A stretch of DNA of 64,000 nucleotides from Gloeopeniophorella convolvens. Lineage: Eukaryota > Basidiomycota > Agaricomycetes > Russulales. The position numbers and the translations under genes were made by a program. The stretch spans positions 744,001 through 808,000 of the forward strand of contig WTXD01000003.1 in assembly GCA_022496205.1 (NCBI GenBank), in the 5' to 3' direction. Below, piece by piece: positions 42,812 through 52,851 of this stretch. Numbering within the stretch: the stretch's first letter is position 1; every line of letters begins with the position of its first letter. The notes under the pieces were generated by a model. The model did no database searches, was not told the origin of the DNA, and saw only the letters and a list, made by a program, of their open reading frames with translations.

Positions 42812-43507
42812 ATGTCTAGCTCAACCCAGCCCCAGCTTCCTTCCATCTCAGAGATCTTTGCCTCTACAGATGTCGACGAGGGCGGTCCCTTGGCACAAGC
42901 GTTCTCCACACTCTTTGAACCATCTCCCGTGCTTTTCGAGTTCCTTGTTCCCTCGATATCCGCCCTCATTCTGAGACCCGACACCCCCCTGACACACCGC
43001 ACGTACAACGCCCTCATCGACGTTTCCATACAGGAGCTCGAGGGATGGCCACACGATCGGCAGGCGGTCTTTCTCGGCGGCCACCCACGCATCGGCGAGG
43101 TCAAAGCCCTGTCCGCCCTAAGTGCGAGCGAGCAGGCTGCGCATGCGACGGCGCCCGAGGTACTCAACCGTCTCAATGCGCTGAATTACGAGTACGAGCG
43201 CAGATACCCGGGTCTGCGATACATCACGTTCGTCAATGGCCGGAGCCGCAAAATGATAATGGTGGAGATGGAAGAGGTGCTCGGGGTAGGTAACGGGAGT
43301 ATTGATGTGCACGTTAATGGATTCCAAAAGAAAAAGAAAAAATACAGGAGGATTGATATCCGCGAGACCGGTGACTACCACCCGGTTGGGAGCGACGGAT
43401 GGGTGTCAGAGGCCAAAAGAGCGTTGGGAGATGTCAACAACATAGCGAAGAGCAGACTGGCCGCGTTGGGTGTGGATGGGGACGAAGAGGCAGGGCCTGC
43501 CCAGTAA
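42812..43507 (+). CDS. OHCU decarboxylase-like protein (uric acid breakdown)
   Basis: Related to 2-oxo-4-hydroxy-4-carboxy-5-ureidoimidazoline decarboxylase, which finishes conversion of urate to S-allantoin after urate oxidase. One uninterrupted exon of 231 residues, which is unusual beside its intron-rich neighbours. Visible family marks are LFEPSPVLFEFLVP, the catalytic-loop motif GGHPRIGEVKALSALSASEQ with its His, LNALNYEYERRYPGLRYITFVNGRSR (where bacterial enzymes read YxxRFG and F-I-ICARG) and the C-terminal helix EAKRALGDVNNIAKSRLAALGV. Between VEMEEVLG and the last helix is an insert of about 40 residues containing five lysines in a row. A strong-looking GTAGGT donor sits at the insert's start, so an in-frame intron is possible. 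Function is inferred from the HPRIG motif. Confidence 0.82.
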   Translation: MSSSTQPQLPSISEIFASTDVDEGGPLAQAFSTLFEPSPVLFEFLVPSISALILRPDTPLTHRTYNALIDVSIQELEGWPHDRQAVFLGGHPRIGEVKALSALSASEQAAHATAPEVLNRLNALNYEYERRYPGLRYITFVNGRSRKMIMVEMEEVLGVGNGSIDVHVNGFQKKKKKYRRIDIRETGDYHPVGSDGWVSEAKRALGDVNNIAKSRLAALGVDGDEEAGPAQ

Positions 43508-44047
43508 TACTGACGAGGATCACGAGTAGGGCGTCGCCGTATATGTGCAAGTACGTGTATTTGTCGTAACGACTGCAATATGTGTTATTTCCGGCATAGG
43601 TCAGGTCCGGACGACGCCTTCAAACGCCTTCAGACAGGGTTCAAGAAGTGTGTGTGACATGTTCCGTGGCCCGGAGTTCTGATGGTGGAGCACAAACGAT
43701 CGAGAGGAGGGCAATGGCTCAAGACGTTTCGGCATTGGAGAGGGCGGCACTGACCTGAGGGACAGGGGCGAGACTTGCGCCCGGCCATCCGGTCGGTGGT
43801 GCAGCGGGGAGGGGAGACTTACACTTACAGAGGACGGTGCCCGGAAGACGCCGGGGGTTACGTTCACATGTTCACACGTGGGCGATCTTATCGCCAACAA
43901 TTTGATCTTGCTTTTTTTCCTCCACAGTGCCGGTCCGGACCAGGAAGCTACAATATGAGTGGTCTCTCCTGCTTCTGTCCCTGGAGCCGGGATCCGTCCT
44001 GCTCTCTCTCCTTGACCATCACCTAGGAAGTAGCGACCACTAGCGGC
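43508..44047. other. Intergenic region
   Basis: Spacer between two plus-strand genes. It contains the 3' UTR of the decarboxylase-like gene and the promoter of the transporter. Nothing else was recognised. Confidence 0.5.
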
Positions 44048-45837
44048 ATGTCGAGCATCAAAGACCCGCTGCCGCCCTACCAGCCCGACAACAAAAGCTC
44101 CCTTGCGGAGGACTATGTCGTCCCCCTTCCCGGAGAACAGCCTATCCGCCCGAGGATCGACTACAGCTCCGTGGGGGCCTTCTTCAGCAGCTCATGGCAG
44201 CACTTTGCGAGCATCTGGACCAAGCGCTTCATCCTTTCCCTGCTCGCTGGCCAGGTCGTATCTCTGTGCATCACGTGCACGAACGTCACTACCGAAGAAC
44301 TGACATCTCGAAACTGGTCTTTGCCCACCACCCAAACCTTCTTCCTGTGCGCATCTAGCTTCCTGTACATGCACACATGCGGCCCCACTGACGAACCGTC
44401 ACAGGTATTCTCCCTCTTCGTCATCTATACTCCGTATACAATATATCAATGTGCGTCACTTTCTTGCAAGGCAAAAGGCTTTTTCTGACTCGAGCTGCTA
44501 GACGGATTCAATGGTTGGTTCAAAATGCTCTACAGGGACGGGTGGAAATGTAAACTGTCATCTTTTCTATGTGCGTTTGTGTTGACCCTGTGTAGACATC
44601 ATTCTGGCTGCCTGTGATGTTGAGGGCAACTTCTTGGTCGTGAAGGTTCGTCAGTCACAGTTACGGGGCGAGTGGTTGTCTGATAGTTTCATAGGCTTAC
44701 GAATACACGAACCTCCTGTCATGCATGCTACTCGATGCGTACGTTTCTCAGCTTATCAAGCCGACGTGAGTGGCATTAACATACCTTAGATGGGCTATTC
44801 CTGTATGCATGATCGTCTCATTCGCGTATATGCGGACACACTTCCACTGGACTCAAGTTCTCGTGCGTGACGCTCCTGACCTTTGTAGCTTGCATTCATT
44901 GCTTCCGCAGGGTGTTCTCATTTGCGTCGCAGGTCTCGGTCTTCTGGTGGCTTCCGATCAGATCACTGACAAGGACTGGCCGGCTCTGAGCAAGCGCAAG
45001 GGTGATGCATTCATGATCGTCGGCGCGACGTTATACGGATTCAGTGCGTTGAGCTAAATGCACCGCGACCAAGCTCATGGTGCTTTGCAGCAAACGCAAC
45101 CGAGGAGTTTTTCGTTCGCCGGTCGCCGCTGTATGAAGTTGTAGGCCAGCTTGGCATGTGGGGCACAATTATCAATGGCATTCAAGCCTCAATCTTGGAG
45201 CACAAGAAAATGAAAGAGACAACATGGAGCGGCACCAACAGTCAGTCATCCCCTTTCTCAACCAGAGGATGACGTCCTCATCTTAGCTTTGCCAGTTGGC
45301 CTGTTGTTCGCCTACACGGCCGGTACGAGAGGTTCATCGATGTGCATTGTGTAATACTAACCGATTCGCAGCGATGTTCATCCTCTACACCGTCGCGCCC
45401 CTGCTCTACCGCCTGGCTTCTTCCACTTACTACAACCTGAGCTTGCTCTCCAGTGATTTCTATGGTTTGCTATTCGGTACGTCCGTTAGATTGTGTGTCC
45501 AATGTTACGGTATCCCTAACGTGACAACGCAGGCCTTTTCCTCTTCGTGAGTTCTTATCGTATCTTCGCGTGAGGAGAACCTTTGAATAACACTATACAA
45601 CAGCACTACAAGCCCTACTGGCTCTACTTCCCTTCGTTCGCTGTAGTCATCGTCGGGCTCATCGTCTACTTCTGGCATTCTACACGTACGTTCGTTCGCA
45701 TTCTTCTCATTCACGCGCTGACGATATGCGCAGCGGAGCAGCAGGGAAAGACCGAAATCCGTGCGCCTTCCTACGTTACGACCCGCGGAGAGGCGCGTCT
45801 GGGTGACGGCGGGGCGCAAGACGGGAGCTCCGCATGA
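44048..45837 (+). CDS. SLC35F-like solute carrier (drug/metabolite transporter fold)
   Basis: Multi-pass membrane protein of the SLC35F1/F2/F6 group; the cargo is unknown. A hydrophilic N-terminus ends at FASIWTKRF. About ten hydrophobic helices follow: ILSLLAGQVVSLCITCTNV, TFFLYFSLFVIYTPYTIYQ (across an intron), YIILAACDVEGNFLVVKAYEYTN, LLDAWAIPVCMIVSFAYM, GVLICVAGLGLLVASD, KGDAFMIVGATLYGFANATEEF, LALPVGLLFAYTAAMFILYTVAPLLY, SSDFYGLLFGLFLF and FPSFAVVIVGLIVYFWHS. The block DVEGNF...AYEYTN is characteristic of this family, as is FANATEEFFVR. At least ten very short exons. A charged tail ends at 45837. Localisation is probably Golgi, endosome or plasma membrane, by analogy only. Confidence 0.88.
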
Positions 45838-46028
45838 GCAGACCCTGTCGGGTAACTGTGGGATGGATCGTAATTCACAGAACACCCAATCACACACGTG
45901 CATCATGGGTAGTGTAGGTTTAGAGGAGATGTGATCATGATTACATTTAACGACGGATCTAAGATGATACGTTGGAATCAGTAAAGATACGAATACGGAT
46001 GTGATCAGTCCACCGATGCGGCTACTAC

Positions 46029-46713
46029 CTAGACTAGGTGACGTGGGCGGAGAGGTTCTGGCGAAGGTGCAGGCGGAGGTGGAGGGGTCTGTGCTGACTG
46101 CCACGGGGCCTCCGACACCTGCTGGCCACGGCGCTCGGCCAATCGCTGTATACGACGATGAGCCCGGTCTCGCTGATACAAGTGCACACGCATATCCCAC
46201 CTCTTTCAAACGTTGCAAGCCACTCAACATGGAATCAATGGTAGCCTCCGACATGCCGCTGATCTGTGCACAAGGTCGTCTCTCTAGGTCGTTACCGCGA
46301 ATACTCGAGGTGCTCACCGTCTCTTCAGCGTTGCGGCCCATCTGCCACATGCGCTCGCGTTCAGCGTCCCATATGCGCGCCAGCTGCTCGCGCTCTCTAT
46401 CAGTCGCGGACTGAACCGCCTCCGGCTCGCGCTTCGGCGCAGCGCCTTGGGCATCGAAGCGTGGGTCCGCCGGCCCTACACTACGATGCCATCCCCAGGC
46501 CGCGTTCTGCCGGTGCTCTCCGTAGCCCGCCGGTCCATGAGGGCCCTCGCGTTCCCGCCTGTGGTCGCTGCAGCCGATGTACACATGGTTATCTCTGTGA
46601 TGGACCCAGCCAAGCGTCGCGACGGAGCCGATGGCGAACCAGATGAGGCGGGAAGGGCCGTACATCCTTGGGAAAGCGTGATGTCTGTACCAAAAGTGGT
46701 GGTGCGGGAACAT
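46029..46713 (-). CDS. Unknown small protein with one N-terminal membrane segment
   Basis: Not recognised. Two exons (46201-46713 and 46029-46145) separated by a 55 nt GT-AG intron give 209 residues. The N-terminus is His/Tyr/Phe-rich (MFPHHHFWYRHHAFPRMYGP), then RLIWFAIGSVATLGWV forms a short hydrophobic segment, suggesting a membrane anchor or mitochondrial inner-membrane insertion. The middle is Arg/Glu-rich and probably helical (REREQLARIWDAERERMWQMGRNAEE), followed by a helix ending LSGLQRLKE-RLAERR. The last 30 residues are Pro-rich. The splice is supported because it joins two charged helices and ends shortly at a stop, whereas reading through gives unrelated sequence. Many basidiomycetes have short proteins of this build, but I cannot name one. 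Confidence 0.55.
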
Positions 46714-47137
46714 ATAACGCTCAAGTGGTGAGTTGGCTCTGAGTCAGAACTAGAGGATGGCCGTGATGAGGAGTAATCATCGGGGGCGCGCGACTCGATT
46801 TATACTGCTCACGCGTCCGATGAGGCGCACCAAGCCGCGCAGAGGCGTCAGCTCTCCATATATTCCGTGCTGTTCCGTGTCTCCAACAATGATCAGGAGC
46901 AGCGGAGCGCAGCCTGAGCCGCGCGGACGCGTCGCGCGTTGCCGCGACCGGCACTGCGCGCGGCGCTCATGCCGGGCCGCAACGACGCGTCGATGACCTG
47001 AAACGGGTGATGCAATGCACGTGAGCTGAACCTAGAGCACGTGGAGACGCGAACTTCGAGCGGGCTCTGGGAGGCTTTCAATAGAGTCACAAAGTAGAAA
47101 GAATCGCGAGGTTAGAGAAAATGCGGGGATATATACA
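46714..47137. other. Intergenic region between two minus-strand genes
   Basis: Promoter of the small membrane protein and 3' UTR of GPATCH1. Nothing else was recognised. Confidence 0.5.
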
Positions 47138-50100
47138 TCATAGAAAGTCAATGGCTCTCTTCCTTCCTCTAGGTGGTCCTTCTGCTCCCTGTGGGTGAGT
47201 TGATGGGGCAGGCGGCGGCGGCGCTGGGCCTTCAGTCACCCCTCCCTCACCGGGCGGAGGCGCGTCGGCGAAGCTCGCAACTACCTGAGGTGATGGCTTC
47301 TCTACCCACATCACAGCATCCTCGACATCTGCCGCGCCTTCTTTATCCTCTTTGCGACGCCTCTTCTTCTTTTTGCGCCCCTTCTCCTTGTCCGCCTGCG
47401 GAGCAATCACCAAAGCAGCACCTTCATCGTCGTCGAAAGATACGATCGCCTTGGCCTTCCTCTTGTCCTTGCTGCGGCCCTCCTTTTTGTCCTTCGACTT
47501 CCGTGTCTCCCGCTCTGAACGTGGAACGAAAACGGGCTTGAATGTAGCGACAACGACCGTTTCCGAGCCAGACGGAGGCCGCTCAACAGCTTGCGGCTCG
47601 TATGTAGGGACCGCCTCGTTGCCATTCTGGACTCGGAGGTGGGCAGGGATAGCCTCGGCATCCGCGCTCGCGCTGGTACTCCGAGCCGGCTTAGAGGGTG
47701 CCGACGGGCCTGCCTCAGGGATGTTCACGTCTCCGTCGGCATCCTTCTCTGGCTCGTCGTCGCTGTCCTCGTCGTCGCTTGCGAAGATGGCCTTGAAGAT
47801 GTCCATACTAGGTCGGACGTACGTCAGCGTATCGCGGCCCTGCGTTTCGTCTTCTCCGAGACCGATGTTCTCAAGGTCGCGCATCGTCCGCCGGCCAGCA
47901 GGAGTCGAAGAGGGATCCGCGCTGGCGGATCCAGTGGCGGTCTGCAGATCCGCCTCTGCGAGTGCCTCTTCTGCCTTCCATGTGTTGCCCGGAGCGCCCG
48001 GTGCCGGCGCCTGAGGCACGCCTGGCATGGGCGTGTCCGTCGTGATGTCCGGGTTAGGGTCCTTCACGCCGAAGCGCTTGCAGAGCAGTCGTGCTGGCTG
48101 CCATGGCGTGACTTCACGCGTGAGAGCACCATACATGCTCGTGCGGGCGGCGTGGGCTTTGGAGCCCTGCACCTCTTCTTCTCTTCGCTGAAGCTCCTTC
48201 TCTCGTTCCTTCTTCTTATCGTCCTCTGGGGGAAGCGCTGCTTCCGGCTGGTAGATGGGTTGATGGAGACCCTCAACGATCTTCGGCCCGGAGTCTACCA
48301 CTGCTGCTGTTGTGAATCGGCTCGCCATAGCACCTGTCACAGGCTTGAAGATCCCCGCGGCCTTAGAGTAATCGGAAAGCTCTTTATGGTAAGCGTCTGT
48401 CGCCTGACCAGGAAGTTGGGGAGGCAGGAGTTCGGGGTATTCTGGAGTGGATTGTGAACGCAAGTATGCAATGTAGCGCGCTTGCTTGGCGGGATCATTT
48501 GGAAAAGGCATGAACCCTTTCAATGCAGCAGACGCGATTTGGGGTGCAGTGTATGGGATGCCGGATGGTACTGGATGCTCTTCAGCAGGAGCGGGCGCAG
48601 GATCAGGCACAGGCGCGTGCAGCTTAGCGGCTGCATGTTCGATGCGCTCGCGATCTCCCTTGGAAAGATAGTCGAAGATAGATCGCGTGGATGGAAGAGG
48701 CGTCTCGCCAAGTAGAGCGCCACGCTGTTCGTTGTGATATAAGTCTCCAATAGGGAGGTGGGAAAGGGGAATTTCTACCTCGTCCGCGGTCAGCTTTCTC
48801 TGGCCGCCTATCGTCGGCGCAGATGCTGTAGATTTGTCCACATCGGGGTCCTTCTGCCATACTCGTCGAGGATCGGGCTTCCACCCCGGCGGGGCCTCTG
48901 GTATCGGAAACCTGCATCATGCGCGATGAGATGAATAACCACAATATGTTGAGAAACAGTCACCATTGCTCTTTCTGGATGGACTCCGGATATACAACGA
49001 ACCCGGGTACTACGGGATCTCCATTCGGGAATCGCTGTTGCGCTGTGACAACCTAGGAACAAGCAATCAAGACTGGCGGTTGGGCGAGACCCGAGATGGT
49101 CGAACCTTTTGATTCGGCCTGTTCCGACTGTAGTCCGCACGCTCGTCGGCGTCCCGGATGGAATCGTATGGCATATAGGTCCGGTCAGTGCGAGATGCAG
49201 ACTCGTAGATGTCTACGTCGTCGTCTTCAGCCTCGTTTAATGCCCCGAGGCCAAATCCAGCTGCAGATATGGAACATAATGAGTTCAACGCCAAGCCGCC
49301 CACTGCGCAACACCTACAAGCCAAGCTCGGCCCTTTGGGCTCCGAGCGCTTCTGTCCAAGACTCTCAGCCAACCCTGGGGAAGCATCGAAGCCCAGGCCG
49401 TGTGTATCTGACTTCATTGGAAGTCGTGGTGCGACGGTGTCCCGCGGGGGGTATGTATGCCGCTTCGCTTCTTCGTCATCCTCAAGCGTGTCAATGTCAA
49501 CCTCGTTGACGTTCTTTCCTGCAGCATGAAGGTCTTGTAATTTCCGCGTGCGCCAAGAAACACGGGGGCCAACGCCTTGTCCGGGGCGCCAGCCCATCTT
49601 CTTGAGCAGACGCACTCCCGGTGAGTCTTCCAAGGGAGGCATTAGTGCACGCTGTATGCTAGCCGCAATTGAACTAGGAGATGTCTTGAGTGAGGGATAG
49701 GATATAGGATAGCATAGGACACACTCTTGTTCGTCGTTACCCTGCGCAGGCCCTGCTTGCGCCGTCCCGAAGACACCACGCTGCTGTTGCTCCTTGACCC
49801 CCTCCATGATTTGGCTTTCCCTTAGCTCCGCAATATCCTCCTCGTCCATGAAGTCCTCGGGGCGAGCAGCCTTTTGCTTGGCACGGTCCGACCTTGATGA
49901 TACGAACGTTGAGGGCGTCCATCCTACAGGATGTCATTATCAGCGATGACTTGGGAAATGTTGAGTACGAACCTTCCTTAGAGCCAACAGTGTTGAAGTA
50001 GCCTGCAGAAAACCCGCCAGTGAAGGCGCCATGAAGCCGTCTACGTCCCTTCTCATCTCGGACCTACCGCACGCGCTTACAATCAGGGTGTAGACAGTCA

Positions 50101-50333
50101 ACATAACCAAACCAACGTACATCTTGTTTCCAGACAGGAACGAACTCATTCACGTCTTTCTTCTCTAAGGGAGGTAGTGGTGTGCCGATCTAGACGAAGA
50201 GTGAGTCCATGATGCTGACGCAGACGAGAGCCTCACAGCATACTAAGCAGAAATTCTCTGTGGCTTTCTTGTTCGTGTAGTTAACACCCTGGTCATCCAA
50301 CCGCCGCTTTAGGCGAGCTACTCCGCTGCTCAT
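47138..50333 (-). CDS. G-patch domain protein GPATCH1-like
   Basis: Splicing-associated protein of the GPATCH1 group, whose G-patch is thought to activate a DEAH-box RNA helicase in the spliceosome. The start at 50333 gives [19 protein letters not shown]. The conserved N-terminal block then reads [40 protein letters not shown] and [16 protein letters not shown]. After [16 protein letters not shown] the G-patch follows: [20 protein letters not shown]. The long C-terminal half includes VVPGFVVYP, the block [37 protein letters not shown] at about 48040-48160, [19 protein letters not shown], and [11 protein letters not shown] before a Lys-rich tail ending KRAIDFL. The order DUF1604 block, G-patch, then KxIF/FVPR motifs matches GPATCH1. 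Introns are small and confined to the 5' half; 47138-48841 is one long exon. Confidence 0.92.
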
Positions 50334-50684
50334 GACGTCCGACACGCGTGCAACGGTGTGGCAAGACAAGGTACGCAGGATAAGTGGACGAAGTCACCAC
50401 GACCAGCCGCAACCGTGATAGCGCAGCCGGCTGGGGGCGGCCGCCGGCGCGCGGCGGTCGTTTCACGTGACTGTGAGATACTTCCGCAACCGCAGCGCGC
50501 TTTTGTCCGACTCCGCCAACCTTGACGCCACCATGGTCCTCATGTCGAGCTTCCAGGCAGGAACGCGACGTCCACAGTACATCTTCTGTTCTCCGTCTAC
50601 GTAAGACACGATCTCAAGGTACCAAGATTCGCCGCAATCGGGAAAGGGCTCTCGAGCGTGCTTCTACCGCAGAAACCGACAAGG

Positions 50685-51266
50685 ATGTCCAGGCTTCCCG
50701 AGACGGGGTGGCCAGCGTCTCGACCCCGTTCATTTCCTTTGACGATGCAGGGCTCTTTCCCGTCGCCGGTCACCGGTCAACATGTAACGTCAAACCCCAC
50801 CAAAGACGTGACTAGTGACTCCACGGACGTAGCAACACCGCCGATGTCGATGATTGCTAATGGGCGCAGCGCCGCACAAACACCCAACGCGACGCACCCG
50901 CTACGTTACGGATCGCATGCGTTACACTTTATGCTCGGCCAATCAGATGTCGAAATGCAACACGACAAATCTGGGCCGCGGGCTTCTGGGCCTTCACATG
51001 CACACACTAACGCTTTTGCGCGTCAAATGCAGGTTTCTGGCCACTGATGGGAACCAATTTCGTCCATACTCGAGTACTTACATCGTGTGCGTGGGCAGGT
51101 ATTCCGAATTAAATATGCGCCTTATGTTTCCGCGTTGCTTGTCGCACCCGGCCCGTTGCTGCTCATTGCCACCGCATGTGTCCTCGGGAGATTGGCCCTT
51201 TTCTGGTCGAGGGAAAACGGACGCCGGAAGAAGGTTTTCCCCACTAGGAGTGCGCAGCACCTGTAA
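50685..51266 (+). CDS. Putative small membrane protein, model uncertain
   Basis: Not recognised. A stop-free stretch (50658-51047) translates to a Thr/Ser/Pro-rich segment (VTSDSTDVATPPMSMIAN). A GT donor after ATGCAG at about 51034 can be joined to an acceptor before GTATTCCG near 51098. The joined frame then reads VFRIKYAPYVSALLVAPGPL and LLLIATACVLGRLALFW, a clear single membrane-spanning helix followed by a basic stop-transfer run (SRENGRRKKV). A stop follows at 51264-51266, although another donor there (GTAAGA) could extend the gene. The start is a guess between ATGs at 50685 and 50745. The helix and intron make a real gene likelier than chance, but no homologue comes to mind. Confidence 0.3.
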
Positions 51267-52851
51267 GAAGCTCCCTAATATCGTCATTTGGGGGCGCCGC
51301 CAGCTCAAGTTCCTTCCGTGTCTGTAGAACGGACCGATGCGTACAGCGCAGCAGTATCAACCTTTTATTGCTGTCACGACGGCGGTCGTCGGAAGCTGAA
51401 GAGAAGAGAACAGGACTGCGGAAACATCACCTGGAGTGATAGGTGTCTTGACGGCTCAAGACGACGCCCTCCAATACAGCGTGACGCCAAGCGGTCAGCA
51501 TGCGAATCGAAGCAGTGAGTTGTATCATGTCGAATACATGCATGACTTGGCTGTGCTGTATGCTGTTGGTGGAGAGGATTCGCCGTCTCCTAGGAAGTGC
51601 AAAGAGCGACCCCCGGTGTCACTGCTTGGCCGCTGTCACGGTATGAACGAAGCTTCCCTGAGCCGTGCACTAGACTTTCCACATGGACGCGCGCTTCCGG
51701 GGGGGATTCACGTTTCTTACAACCGCATGACCGATGAACCCACGCGGCGACAACAAATCACCAGTTGCATCCTCGACGGTCATCGAATGACCTTGAGGGC
51801 TATTGCCGCAGTGGCCTTCGGACCCGAAGGCCATCTTGAGAAACAAAGCGTTGCAGCCGACTGCAATGTGAAAGAGGTCCGTTCGTTGAATGTATTTGCC
51901 GAGATTGCATCTGGCGCACTGCGATCAGATCGCGGCGGGAGCGTTGCGCTGACGCGCACGCGACTTTTTTTCGTACAGCACTTGGTCAATGCCAGTCGGT
52001 TCTGTGCGCCTCCATGGGGAATCTCGTGATTCTACGCACGTTCCGGACCATACAGGCCGCGAAATTCTACAGTATGTGTCGAGCCATTGTTAACCAATTC
52101 AGGTTCTAGTTTCAGTTAGCACATGGTACGGTGCGCTGCACGCTGTTGAGCGGCATGTTACACCTGCGCGCGGCACCGCACCGGGTTAGCGAGGGCCCGA
52201 GTTTTCGGGTCTAGAATTGGCAAATCCAGTCGCTCCGGTTGAACGATCTCGAGTCGCGCGGAGATCTGGATCCGTGAGACAATGCAAAGAGTACGGCCTC
52301 CTCTGCTTACCGACTGATGATCTTTTCAGATGATGCGCATTTTCGAGCAACCGATAGGCGATGTTTGGGCAGGCCACCTTATCGCTGCGCGTGCCTGGGC
52401 TGTCATGGCACATCAAGGTGCACGGCGAAGAGACTGCGTCAGATGATATATATGGCTGCATTGGCTGGAGCAGGTGCAATATCGGAGCTGGAAGCTGCGC
52501 TGGGGCGAGAGCGTTCGGACGAGAGCGAGAGAAAGGATGGAAAATTGGCGTTGCCGAGGCGGAGAGGAAGTTGATGTGGACACTCCAGTATTCCAAGGCA
52601 CCCGTCATCTGAAGCACCGATTTGAATCTTGGGCTCTTATCGTGGCATTTCAGGGCGTGTACGTCTTATCGAAGTGGGCTCCTCATGCACACAAGGAACC
52701 AACATCATCAAACTCTTATAACCGTCATGTGGTTCTCTCTGCCCGCCCGGACCTGCTCTGCCCCCCTCCTTAGGTCGATTTTCTTCCGCAGCCCCCAGCG
52801 GCCCTCTGCTTGCCTGTCAACCCTCATCGGTTCCCAGAGGCTACTCGCACA
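51267..52851. other. Poorly resolved region, possible unknown coding sequence
   Basis: About 1.6 kb before the permease. A 197-codon stop-free frame on the plus strand (51436-52029) is long for chance, but its translation has no motif I recognise, no biased composition and no convincing promoter or Kozak. Frames at 52186-52617 (-) and 52317-52612 (+) are also featureless. The last 200 bp should be the permease promoter. Confidence 0.3.
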
